Positions 1-5,341 of a stretch of DNA of 5,429 nt are shown piece by piece. The translations under genes were made by a program, and so were the position numbers. Positions within the stretch are counted from its first letter, which is position 1, and each line of letters starts with the position of its first letter. The notes beneath the pieces were generated by a model. The model was not told the DNA's origin. It made no database searches and was given only the letters and a program-made list of their open reading frames with translations. The stretch comes from Clostridia bacterium (GTDB taxonomy: Bacteria; Bacillota_A; Clostridia; Lachnospirales; Cellulosilyticaceae), in contig JARBTY010000205.1 of the NCBI GenBank assembly GCA_029239935.1, positions 1-5,429 on the forward strand, given 5' to 3'.

Positions 1-873
1 TTGGTTATTGAGATTGTGTCGGGACAAAGCTATGAAGACTTTATGAGGGAACAGATATTTCAGCCGTTAGCTCTTCACCAGACGTATGTTTATAAAGAAG
101 ATGCTAGGACCACCGGACAGTTGGCACAGGGCTACCGTTCTTCTTTCTTTATGACAACTCCATATAACGCGCCGGATTATGCCGGGAATAAACCCGCAGG
201 CTACATCATTTCCTGTACCAAAGATATGGCCCGTTGGATGGGCATACAGATGGGTATTGTGCAGGATATACCCGAAATATTCCATTTGGTTATCGAAAAA
301 TCCCATCAAGGGGACCTATCTGTTCCAGCTGTCAACGGAATGTATTATGCAGCGGGCTGGTCGGTAAGCGCCGACCAAACGATTATTGAACACCCAGGGG
401 GCAATCCCAATTTTGCAACCGAAGTGGCCATACTGCCCAGTGAACGCGTAGCCATCTGCTTACTGACCAACAGCGCAAGTACCAATATCAATCTGGTACT
501 AAAGGTTAAAGATATATTAGACGGCAATTTAGCGCAGTCATATCAAATAAGTGCCACACAGCTTTTGGACATCATTTTGTCGTCTATCACAATTATTCTT
601 TGCCTATTGGCCATTCTGTTCTTTCTCTTAGGATTACGCAGAGGGAAAATGAATGAGGGGCAGCCAATGACAAAAAAGAGAATACTCGTAACAGTTACTT
701 GGCTGATCGCTACGATTACCCTGTGTATAATGTGCTATGCCTTCGATTGGTCAACGATACTTATTTGGCAAACATATAGTGTTCTTACAGCTTTGATTTC
801 ATCGGCATTATTAACAGCAAGCATTACATGGTTTGTATCCACTCACCGATATAATGCCTCGCTCCGAAAATAA
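1..873 (+). CDS. Serine hydrolase of the beta-lactamase / penicillin-binding-protein-like family, C-terminal part with membrane tail (5' truncated)
   Basis: The reading frame is open from the window edge to the stop at 871-873. The first codon (TTG) is almost certainly internal, because the protein opens inside the domain (LVIEIVSGQSYEDFM, the helix that normally follows the YxN motif). The SxxK nucleophile and YxN motifs must therefore lie upstream of the window. Visible family marks are PAGYIIS followed by a DMARWM helix (about residues 65-80) and HPGGNPNF (131-138), which stands where classical enzymes have the KTG box. After the catalytic domain (to about residue 175) come three hydrophobic segments, near 189-212, 227-248 and 251-279, so the enzyme is a membrane protein with its catalytic domain probably outside the cell. 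Such Bacillota proteins are usually annotated as class C beta-lactamase-like or FmtA/EstB-like hydrolases. The substrate may be cell-wall peptide or an ester; real beta-lactamase activity is not implied. A small membrane gene follows 54 bp downstream, probably in the same operon. Confidence 0.88.
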   Translation: MVIEIVSGQSYEDFMREQIFQPLALHQTYVYKEDARTTGQLAQGYRSSFFMTTPYNAPDYAGNKPAGYIISCTKDMARWMGIQMGIVQDIPEIFHLVIEKSHQGDLSVPAVNGMYYAAGWSVSADQTIIEHPGGNPNFATEVAILPSERVAICLLTNSASTNINLVLKVKDILDGNLAQSYQISATQLLDIILSSITIILCLLAILFFLLGLRRGKMNEGQPMTKKRILVTVTWLIATITLCIMCYAFDWSTILIWQTYSVLTALISSALLTASITWFVSTHRYNASLRK

Positions 874-927
874 GCATAATGTTAAACAATTTATTTAATT
901 TTTAATAGATGAGTAGGTGAATGGGTA

Positions 928-1140
928 ATGGTCAAAAAATCTTTAAAAAGCGCAGTTGGTACAAGTATAGGCGTGACGCTCGGAGGATGCATTCTGCCAA
1001 GATTATTTTTTCGAAACCTGTATAACAACACTTTTCCACCAATTTGGAAACAAGTAATTTTTTATCTGATAGTAGGATATATGACTTCTTTCCTTGTGTT
1101 TTTTATAATCAACTGGGTAAAGGCAAAACAACAAAAATAA
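928..1140 (+). CDS. Small two-helix membrane protein, unknown function
   Basis: This is a 70-residue protein. The start at 928 is supported by AGGTGA (915-920) seven bases upstream; the ATG at 921 is out of frame. The N terminus is basic (MVKKSLKS). Two hydrophobic stretches, near residues 8-27 and 42-64, are joined by a short loop with NNTFPP, and the tail (KAKQQK) is basic. The basic ends suggest both termini face the cytoplasm. It begins 54 bp after the membrane-tailed serine hydrolase with no hairpin between them, so cotranscription is likely and it may be a partner of that protein (inference). I do not recognise a named family. Confidence 0.72.
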   Translation: MVKKSLKSAVGTSIGVTLGGCILPRLFFRNLYNNTFPPIWKQVIFYLIVGYMTSFLVFFIINWVKAKQQK

Positions 1141-1314
1141 TATAAGGCATAGATTATGAGTATGATCTTTGATTAAATTCACAAGTAAGACCAGCGCATT
1201 GGAAAACTTACAGAAAGAATATTATTATGGTACGCATTCGTAAAAATAATTTAGGAAGAGAAATGTTTAAAAAAGCGGGAAGAGATGAATTTCCTAGAGA
1301 AAAGAGGAAGAGAT

Positions 1315-1479
1315 ATGGAAAGTACAGAGAGAATAATTGGCTTTGAGAATTCGTTAGTCATATCCTTAGTAGTTCAAATTATATCAACAGTACTTATGTT
1401 TGGAATGGTCATATTGATGATATATTTATGTGTTCTAGGCATAAGGGCATTGAGGATATATATTAAAAAGAATAGTTAA
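1315..1479 (+). CDS. Single-helix small membrane protein, unknown function
   Basis: I prefer the ATG at 1315, giving 54 residues, because AGAGGAAG (1303-1310) lies just upstream at normal spacing. An earlier in-frame ATG at 1285 would add MNFLEKRGRD, but the GGGAAGAG before it touches the start codon. The protein has a short acidic/polar N terminus (MESTERIIGFENS), one long hydrophobic helix at about residues 13-43, and a basic tail (RALRIYIKKNS). This predicts a single-pass protein with the C terminus in the cytoplasm. The gene is isolated, 174 bp after the previous stop, and an A+T-rich hairpin overlaps its end. I do not recognise the family. A toxin-like, phage-like or regulatory small membrane protein is possible, but nothing here decides. 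Confidence 0.6.
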   Translation: MESTERIIGFENSLVISLVVQIISTVLMFGMVILMIYLCVLGIRALRIYIKKNS

Positions 1480-1497
1480 ATGCTCATATTCTTTTTT
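1465..1497 (+). terminator. Weak A+T-rich terminator-like hairpin at the end of the small membrane gene
   Basis: AAAAAGAAT (1465-1473) is complementary to ATTCTTTTT (1488-1496) across a 14-base loop, and the right arm runs into the T tract. The stem contains the last codons of the gene and has only one G:C pair, so it would be a weak intrinsic terminator at best. Confidence 0.35.
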
Positions 1498-1579
1498 AAA
1501 TGACGTAAATTCCGGGCGTTAAACATCAAAATAGTTTACTTCTTAAAGAGATAATTTATAAACAGGTGGGAGAACGGTG

Positions 1580-2536
1580 ATGCGTAACAAACAAATTCTA
1601 ATTATAAGAAATATTATTTTATTATTTGGAATAATAGCATATTTCTTTTTTAATAGAGACAATGGAAAAGAAAACCTAGGACTTTCTGATTCTAATAATC
1701 TTGAGCAGGAGGTTAGAATAGAATTTAAAGAACCAGTTCAAAATCAAGAAGAAACACTTGTTGAGGATCAAGAGAGTAGTCAGATAGTGAACGAACTGGG
1801 CGCAACCTTAGAAGAACGTTATAACCCCCCCAGCAATTTTGTAAGAGTTAGAATCCAAGAAGATAGCTTTGCTGATTTTCTACGGAAAATGAAATTAAAG
1901 CCATATGGAGAAAAGGTGCTTTATTATAATGGACAAACCAAACCCTCCGAAGGGGTATATGATAGTGTAGTAGATGTGCAGATAGGAGATAGAGATCTGC
2001 ATCAATGTGCCGATGCTATTATGCTACTTCGAGCAGAATATCTTTATGCCAAACAAGAGTACGACAAAATAAGTTTTAATTTTTCTAATGGGTTTGAAGC
2101 TGAATACCAAAAATGGATGGATGGATATAAAATACATATAGATGGAAATCGTTTCAGTTGGAGTAAACAGTCTTCTTTCAGTAATGATTATGAAAGTTTT
2201 AGAAAATATATGAATCTCGTATTTGCATATGCAGGAACTGCAACGCTAGAAAAACAACTTAACTCTGTAAGTTTAGAAGAGATGTCTATTGGAGATGTAT
2301 TTATCAAAGGGGGGAGTCCGGGGCATGCAGTTATTGTAGTGGATATGGCTGAAAACACATTGACGGGTGAAAAAGCTTTTATATTAGCCCAAAGTTATAT
2401 GCCAGCCCAGCAGACACAAATTTTAATTAATCCTGCTAATCAGAAAATAAACCCCTGGTACATAGTAGATACGAATAATCACTTAAGAACACCTGAATGG
2501 AAGTTTGAAGCCAGTCAACTCAAAAGATTTCCATAA
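1580..2536 (+). CDS. DUF4846 family protein, membrane-anchored, possibly a papain/NlpC-like cysteine enzyme
   Basis: This is a 318-residue protein. The ATG at 1580 sits behind AGGTGGGAG (1564-1572) with seven bases between; the GTG at 1577 is in frame but closer than usual. A hydrophobic stretch at about residues 6-24 after a basic start (MRNKQILIIRN) has no lipobox cysteine, so it is read as an uncleaved anchor. An acidic, Gln-rich linker follows (to about 78), then the conserved domain (about 80-317). Marks that fit DUF4846 are LRKMKLKPYG (101-110), GDRDLHQCADAIMLLRAEYLY (136-156), SFRKYMNLVFAYAGT (206-220), GDVFIKGGSPGHAVIVVD (238-255) and LAQSYMPAQ (269-277). Its substrate is unknown. Cys143 at a helix start and His249 in a Gly-His-Ala beta strand resemble NlpC/P60-type catalytic residues (inference). 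The location is probably outside the membrane. It stands alone, followed by a strong terminator. Confidence 0.9.
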   Translation: MRNKQILIIRNIILLFGIIAYFFFNRDNGKENLGLSDSNNLEQEVRIEFKEPVQNQEETLVEDQESSQIVNELGATLEERYNPPSNFVRVRIQEDSFADFLRKMKLKPYGEKVLYYNGQTKPSEGVYDSVVDVQIGDRDLHQCADAIMLLRAEYLYAKQEYDKISFNFSNGFEAEYQKWMDGYKIHIDGNRFSWSKQSSFSNDYESFRKYMNLVFAYAGTATLEKQLNSVSLEEMSIGDVFIKGGSPGHAVIVVDMAENTLTGEKAFILAQSYMPAQQTQILINPANQKINPWYIVDTNNHLRTPEWKFEASQLKRFP

Positions 2537-2562
2537 ATAGTTTCTTCATCAAATATGTTTGG

Positions 2563-2614
2563 AATGTATAATAGCACAGGATAGAAGCAATACTATCCTG
2601 TGCTATTATACATT
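2563..2614. terminator. Perfect 22-bp inverted repeat, probable bidirectional terminator
   Basis: The arms at 2563-2584 and 2593-2614 are perfectly complementary over 22 bp and enclose the 8-base loop AAGCAATA. The core is GCACAGGATAG/CTATCCTGTGC. On the plus strand the right arm ends in CATTTT, giving a short U tract. The hairpin lies 27 bp after the DUF4846 stop and 57 bp after the convergent MFS stop, the usual place for a shared terminator. The minus-strand side lacks a clear U tract, so it may work better for the DUF4846 transcript. Confidence 0.8.
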
Positions 2615-2670
2615 TTGATTAGAAGGTACAGAAACAACCAGCATGGTTTCATCTATATCCGCAAAAACAA

Positions 2671-3969
2671 TTATTCCTCTAAATTATAGATATTTTTGTC
2701 CATCCGAAAAGGCAGACAGGATAAAGCTCCGAAGATTCCGATTACCAGAAATAGCAGAGCAGCCCCAGAGCCTTTTCCAGCTCCGAATAGCATGACCCAC
2801 AAGCTATCAGGCGACTGTGTTGCCATAAATGGCTCAAACACCTTATCAACACAAATACCGCCGCACAAATATCCCAGCGGGATGGTAAAAAACTGCAATG
2901 TATTCCTAACTGAATAGACACGCCCTTGTAGATCAACAGGAATTTTCGTGCGGAAAAGCACATCCATATTAGCATTCATAATGGGGATGAATATCCATCC
3001 CATAATGGCGCCCAAACACCAGACTGGCGTGCTCCTCCCGAAGGCAAGGATAAAGTTCTCGGTACTCATGGAAAAAAGCAAGGAATTGCATATGACTCGA
3101 ACTCTGCTTTTGGGCGGTGGAAGAATAGTGGCCAAAATGCTCCCCAGCAAAGTTGCTATCCCTGTAACGATGTTCACCATGCCAAGTTCCAGCTCTCCGC
3201 CACCCGCCCGCGAGAGCATCATGGCAGGCAGTGTGGCATTAAAGATGGATGCTGTAAAATTAATCACGGAGAGAAACAGGATTAAGTCCAAAATTCCCCG
3301 GTTGTTCTTAAGATACCGTAAACCGCTTGTTGCGGACTGCAATACTGATTCTTTTCTTGTGCTGTCCTTGTGCGTGACATGCGGGATTTTTATAAAACAT
3401 AGCAATGACACGAATGCCAAAATAAATGTAATCAAATCAAACAAGATGACAACTCGGATGCTTGTAAACGAAAGTATTGCTGTGGCAATTACTGGTGTTA
3501 GTATGGTAACCAGTGAATTGGAAAAGGAACGCATCCCACTAACCTTTTGATAATGCTTTTGTGGTACTAACAGGCTGATAGAGACATCCGATGCGGGCTG
3601 CTGTACTGTGTTCATGAGGCCGTTTAAGGTGTTGATTAAATAGAGATGCCAAATCTGGAGAGTGTCCGTTGTCAGCAGAAAAAGTACTGTAACAGTACAA
3701 AGTGCGGCAAAGCTGTCGCTGACTAGCATAGTGATCTTCTTGTTCCATCGGTCACTCAGTGCGCCTGCAAAAATGCTCAGTAGGACATAGGGTGCATAAG
3801 AACAGATGGCCAACAGTGAGGTCGTAAGTGCCGACTCTTGTTGTTGATAGGTCCAGATCACCAGCACAAAGTTGGTCATTGCGCTACCCAGTGCCGAAAG
3901 CGACTGCGTGATCCATAAAATCAGGAAGGTGCTAAGCTCTCCGTTGGTTATTTTAAAATTTTTTATCAT
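2671..3969 (-). CDS. MFS drug efflux transporter, DHA3 / Mef(A)-like
   Basis: A 432-residue, about 12-helix major facilitator protein; the DHA3 family is usually about 400-430 residues, so it is full length. Near the N terminus are the SLSALGSAMTNFVLVIWTYQQ segment (helix 1) and GALSDRWNKK (69-78), the motif A loop between helices 2 and 3. NTVQQPASD (120-128) lies in helix 4, QGRVYSVR (348-355) is the cytoplasmic loop conserved in Mef/TetV-like exporters, and GKGSGAALLF is near the C terminus. The family exports antibiotics such as macrolides or tetracyclines by proton antiport from the plasma membrane; the substrate here cannot be read from sequence. The start ATG (3969-3967) follows AGAGGAG (3983-3977) at seven bases. 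Upstream lie a 12-codon leader ORF and alternative hairpins that can hide this ribosome site, as in antibiotic-inducible resistance genes. G+C in sampled blocks is about 43-55%, above the roughly 30-37% of neighbouring genes, which suggests transfer. Confidence 0.9.
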   Translation of the reverse strand: MIKNFKITNGELSTFLILWITQSLSALGSAMTNFVLVIWTYQQQESALTTSLLAICSYAPYVLLSIFAGALSDRWNKKITMLVSDSFAALCTVTVLFLLTTDTLQIWHLYLINTLNGLMNTVQQPASDVSISLLVPQKHYQKVSGMRSFSNSLVTILTPVIATAILSFTSIRVVILFDLITFILAFVSLLCFIKIPHVTHKDSTRKESVLQSATSGLRYLKNNRGILDLILFLSVINFTASIFNATLPAMMLSRAGGGELELGMVNIVTGIATLLGSILATILPPPKSRVRVICNSLLFSMSTENFILAFGRSTPVWCLGAIMGWIFIPIMNANMDVLFRTKIPVDLQGRVYSVRNTLQFFTIPLGYLCGGICVDKVFEPFMATQSPDSLWVMLFGAGKGSGAALLFLVIGIFGALSCLPFRMDKNIYNLEE

Positions 3970-4080
3970 GACTTTGCTCCTCTTTCATATGAAATCTATT
4001 GATTAGATGAAAGTGCAAAGTCCACTGGACGAATTTAATTCACTCCGTGTAGTTTCGTCCAGTTCAGACTTTGCACGGAG
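3970..4080 (-). promoter_or_regulatory. Translational attenuator of the MFS gene (competing hairpins over the ribosome site)
   Basis: Positions are read on the minus-strand mRNA. Segment A (4076-4054, covering the end and stop of the leader ORF) pairs with segment B (4033-4013): 10 bp (GTGCAAAGTC/GACTTTGCAC), a small internal loop, then 9 bp (CTGGACGAA/TTCGTCCAG). B can instead pair with segment C at the MFS start. GACTTTGC (4022-4015) pairs with GCAAAGTC (3977-3970), and CTTTCAT (4013-4007) with ATGAAAG (3988-3982), leaving AGGA of the Shine-Dalgarno in an internal loop directly before the ATG. A third pairing, CTCCGTG (4080-4074) with CACGGAG (4049-4043), closes a loop around A and would favour B:C. 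There is no U tract after B, so control of translation is likelier than termination. The layout follows erm and cat leaders; the inducer is unknown. Confidence 0.8.
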
Positions 4081-4102
4081 AAGTGTCAACGCAGCGCTTC
4101 AT
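4064..4102 (-). CDS. Leader peptide MKRCVDTSPCKV upstream of the MFS gene
   Basis: A 12-codon ORF from the ATG at 4102 to the TGA at 4066-4064. It has its own Shine-Dalgarno, AAAGGA (4116-4111), eight bases before the start. It ends 94 bases before the MFS start codon. Codons 8-10 (TCT CCG TG) form the segment that pairs with CACGGAG downstream, and codons 10-12 (TGC AAA GTC) form the 5' half of the long A:B helix. A ribosome paused on this ORF would therefore change which hairpin forms over the MFS ribosome site. The peptide does not match the erm, cat or cmlA leader peptides I know, and has no RLR-type macrolide arrest motif. Its role is inferred from position and RNA pairing, not from sequence similarity. 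Confidence 0.7.
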   Translation of the reverse strand: MKRCVDTSPCKV

Positions 4103-4221
4103 GTTTATTATCCTTTCATGATTTATTATGTAGGTGCTATAGTGATCGCCTTGCCCATTTTCTTATAAAAACAAGGAAAGAGCCTAACGATATCCTTCAA
4201 AAGCAAATAAACTTTTAATTC

Positions 4222-4250
4222 AGTCTATCAGAAATGAGATAAAAAAACAA
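4222..4250 (-). promoter_or_regulatory. Candidate sigma-A promoter for the MFS leader transcript
   Basis: On the minus strand, TTGTTT (4250-4245) and TAGACT (4227-4222) are separated by 17 bp, with TGA directly before the -10 hexamer (an extended -10). Transcription would begin near 4215, giving an RNA leader of about 245 nt with the 12-codon ORF about 110 nt in. The -10 match is only 4 of 6, and I saw no better pair between 4103 and 4327. Confidence 0.4.
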
Positions 4251-4327
4251 CCTCGCAAACTTCCATAAGTTGTTCAATAAAGTAGATTTGCAAGTAGCAA
4301 TAATAAGCATCAAAGGAGATAATTAAT

Positions 4328-4549
4328 ATGCCAGATATTAAGTATGAAATTGTTAAGCACATAGCTGTTCTTGCAGAAGGCTCAAAAGGATGGCAAAAAG
4401 AGCTAAACCTTATTTCTTGGAACGACAAAGAACCTAAATACGATATACGTGAATGGGCTCCTGAACATACCAAGATGGGTAAAGGTGTTACACTTAGTAA
4501 AGACGAACTGATGAAACTGAAAGATATATTGAATGGATTAGAAATATAA
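4328..4549 (+). CDS. ydbC: YdbC-like PC4-family single-stranded DNA-binding protein (DUF2128)
   Basis: A 73-residue protein, the usual full length of this family. The start at 4328 follows AAGGAG (4313-4318) at nine bases. Family marks are the N-terminal IKYEIVKHIAVLAEGSKGW (4-22), the strand KELNLISWN (24-32), KYDIREW (37-43), MGKGVTLSKDEL (50-61) and the final helix. YdbC of Lactococcus lactis is known to have the fold of the eukaryotic coactivator PC4 and to bind single-stranded DNA as a dimer; the same is inferred here, acting in the cytoplasm or on the nucleoid. The cellular job (transcription, repair or replication) is not settled for the family. It is divergent from the MFS leader, sharing the 4103-4327 spacer, and convergent with the hydrolase gene, whose stop is only 5 bp away. 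I could not find a convincing promoter for it. Confidence 0.88.
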   Translation: MPDIKYEIVKHIAVLAEGSKGWQKELNLISWNDKEPKYDIREWAPEHTKMGKGVTLSKDELMKLKDILNGLEI

Positions 4550-4554
4550 GATCA

Positions 4555-5085
4555 TTAAATTCTTTCCAATAGTTTCTGAAATAAATTAAAACCTTCACTC
4601 CAATCATCTATATTGGAATCACTGTTTATATGACCTTTTTTGCCAACAGATATTGTTTCAAAGCCCCACTGTTTACCTTTCTCTATACAAAACAGAGGCG
4701 AGGAGTATTGATCATTTTCACTGTAAACCAGTATTCCTGGCAATTCCAGATTAGCTTCTGGTAAATACTCAAAGGAATCTAAAAAATGTGGAAATTGTTG
4801 GCTTTTAGGATCTGGTGGGGCCACTAAGAAGACTGCCTTCAAGTACTTTCGGATCTTAGGCATGGCTTTTACAGTAAGCAAGCAACCGAGGCTATGGGCA
4901 ATCAATACCACATCACAGTTATTTCCTCTTGAAAGATTTTCTATCAAATTTTTTTCCCATTCCTTATACACAGGATAATCCCATTCCTCTTGGGATACTC
5001 TTCTAAATCCATACTTTTTCTCCCAAATAGTCTGCCAATGCTCTGGCCCGGAGTTATTAAGGCCAGGAATTATTTTTATATTCAT
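4555..5085 (-). CDS. Alpha/beta serine hydrolase, RBBP9/YdeN family
   Basis: A 176-residue protein of the size typical for this small hydrolase family. I chose the ATG at 5085 because GAGGTGG (5097-5091) is its ribosome site at five bases; the in-frame GTG at 5094 lies inside that site and is unlikely to be used. Near the N terminus is PGLNNSGPEHWQ (7-18), typical of the family. The nucleophile elbow AHSLG places the serine at Ser65. VYSENDQY (120-127) supplies Asp125 and GKKGHINSDS (148-156) supplies His152, so the catalytic triad is complete. There is no signal peptide, so it is cytoplasmic. The family hydrolyses small ester substrates in vitro, and physiological substrates are mostly unknown. 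A strong promoter lies 55 bp upstream, so it is probably transcribed alone. Confidence 0.9.
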   Translation of the reverse strand: MNIKIIPGLNNSGPEHWQTIWEKKYGFRRVSQEEWDYPVYKEWEKNLIENLSRGNNCDVVLIAHSLGCLLTVKAMPKIRKYLKAVFLVAPPDPKSQQFPHFLDSFEYLPEANLELPGILVYSENDQYSSPLFCIEKGKQWGFETISVGKKGHINSDSNIDDWSEGFNLFQKLLERI

Positions 5086-5139
5086 TATTGCCACCTCAAG
5101 TCTTCTAACTTTTTCAAAAAATTTTTATTTTTAAGGTCA

Positions 5140-5168
5140 ATTTTAGCATACATGTAGGATAGTGTAAA
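5140..5168 (-). promoter_or_regulatory. Sigma-A promoter of the alpha/beta hydrolase gene
   Basis: On the minus strand, TTTACA (5168-5163) and TAAAAT (5145-5140) are spaced by exactly 17 bp, each matching consensus at 5 of 6 bases. TGC directly before the -10 hexamer gives an extended -10. Transcription should begin near 5133, leaving an untranslated leader of about 48 nt before the ATG at 5085. A 6-bp inverted repeat, GTAAAG (5164-5169) with CTTTAC (5177-5182), overlaps the -35 element and could be an operator half-site pair. Confidence 0.7.
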
Positions 5169-5297
5169 GTGGGTGTCTTTACTGTATGATGGTTTATAGT
5201 GTAAAAGAATACAGCCCAAAAAAGCACTGCCGAGGTCACAGTGCTTCTTGGTCTTTTGATAAGCATACAAAGTTTTAACGCGCTTAAGTTTACACTA
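5159..5297. repeat. Three copies of the box TTTACACTA(T)
   Basis: On the minus strand the 10-mer TTTACACTAT occurs at 5168-5159 and again at 5205-5196, with the same phase 37 bp apart. A 9-base copy, TTTACACTA, lies on the plus strand at 5289-5297. The first copy includes the -35 hexamer of the hydrolase promoter. The set may be a regulator's binding sites or duplicated promoter pieces. Confidence 0.45.
5218..5247 (-). terminator. Intrinsic terminator, minus strand, for a gene to the right
   Basis: The minus-strand RNA reads AAGCACTG (5247-5240), a 9-base loop, then CAGTGCTT (5230-5223), an 8-bp stem followed directly by more U (5222-5218). The U tract lies only on the minus-strand side, so it should end a transcript coming from the right edge and isolate it from the hydrolase promoter. 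Confidence 0.7.
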
Positions 5298-5341
5298 GAA
5301 ATGAGAGATTTTAAAAATGTCTATAGATACGCATTTTCTAA

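Noticed and set aside
1533..1562. TTTACT - 16 bp - TATAAA as promoter of the DUF4846 gene
   Set aside because: Transcription would start inside the gene's own Shine-Dalgarno, so it would not give a well-translated message. No better pair was found in 1480-1576.
2948..3550. Plus-strand ORF of 200 codons
   Set aside because: It is antisense to the MFS gene and reads as a shadow: no recognisable domain, no ribosome site, while the minus-strand frame has clear MFS motifs.
4013..4076. The long hairpin in the MFS leader as an intrinsic transcription terminator
   Set aside because: On the minus strand the stem is followed by CTTTCATCTAATC, with no run of U. Its downstream arm pairs with the MFS ribosome site instead, which fits translational control.
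4151..4177. Inverted CCTTG/CAAGG in the ydbC-MFS spacer
   Set aside because: Only 5 bp with a 17-base loop; expected by chance.
4228..4473. Minus-strand ORF of 81 codons
   Set aside because: It is antisense to the ydbC gene, which has a family match and a strong ribosome site. This frame has neither.
5085..5270. Minus-strand ORF of 61 codons upstream of the hydrolase
   Set aside because: It spans the hydrolase promoter and the terminator hairpin, overlaps the ribosome site of the hydrolase gene, and has no Shine-Dalgarno or protein-like features.
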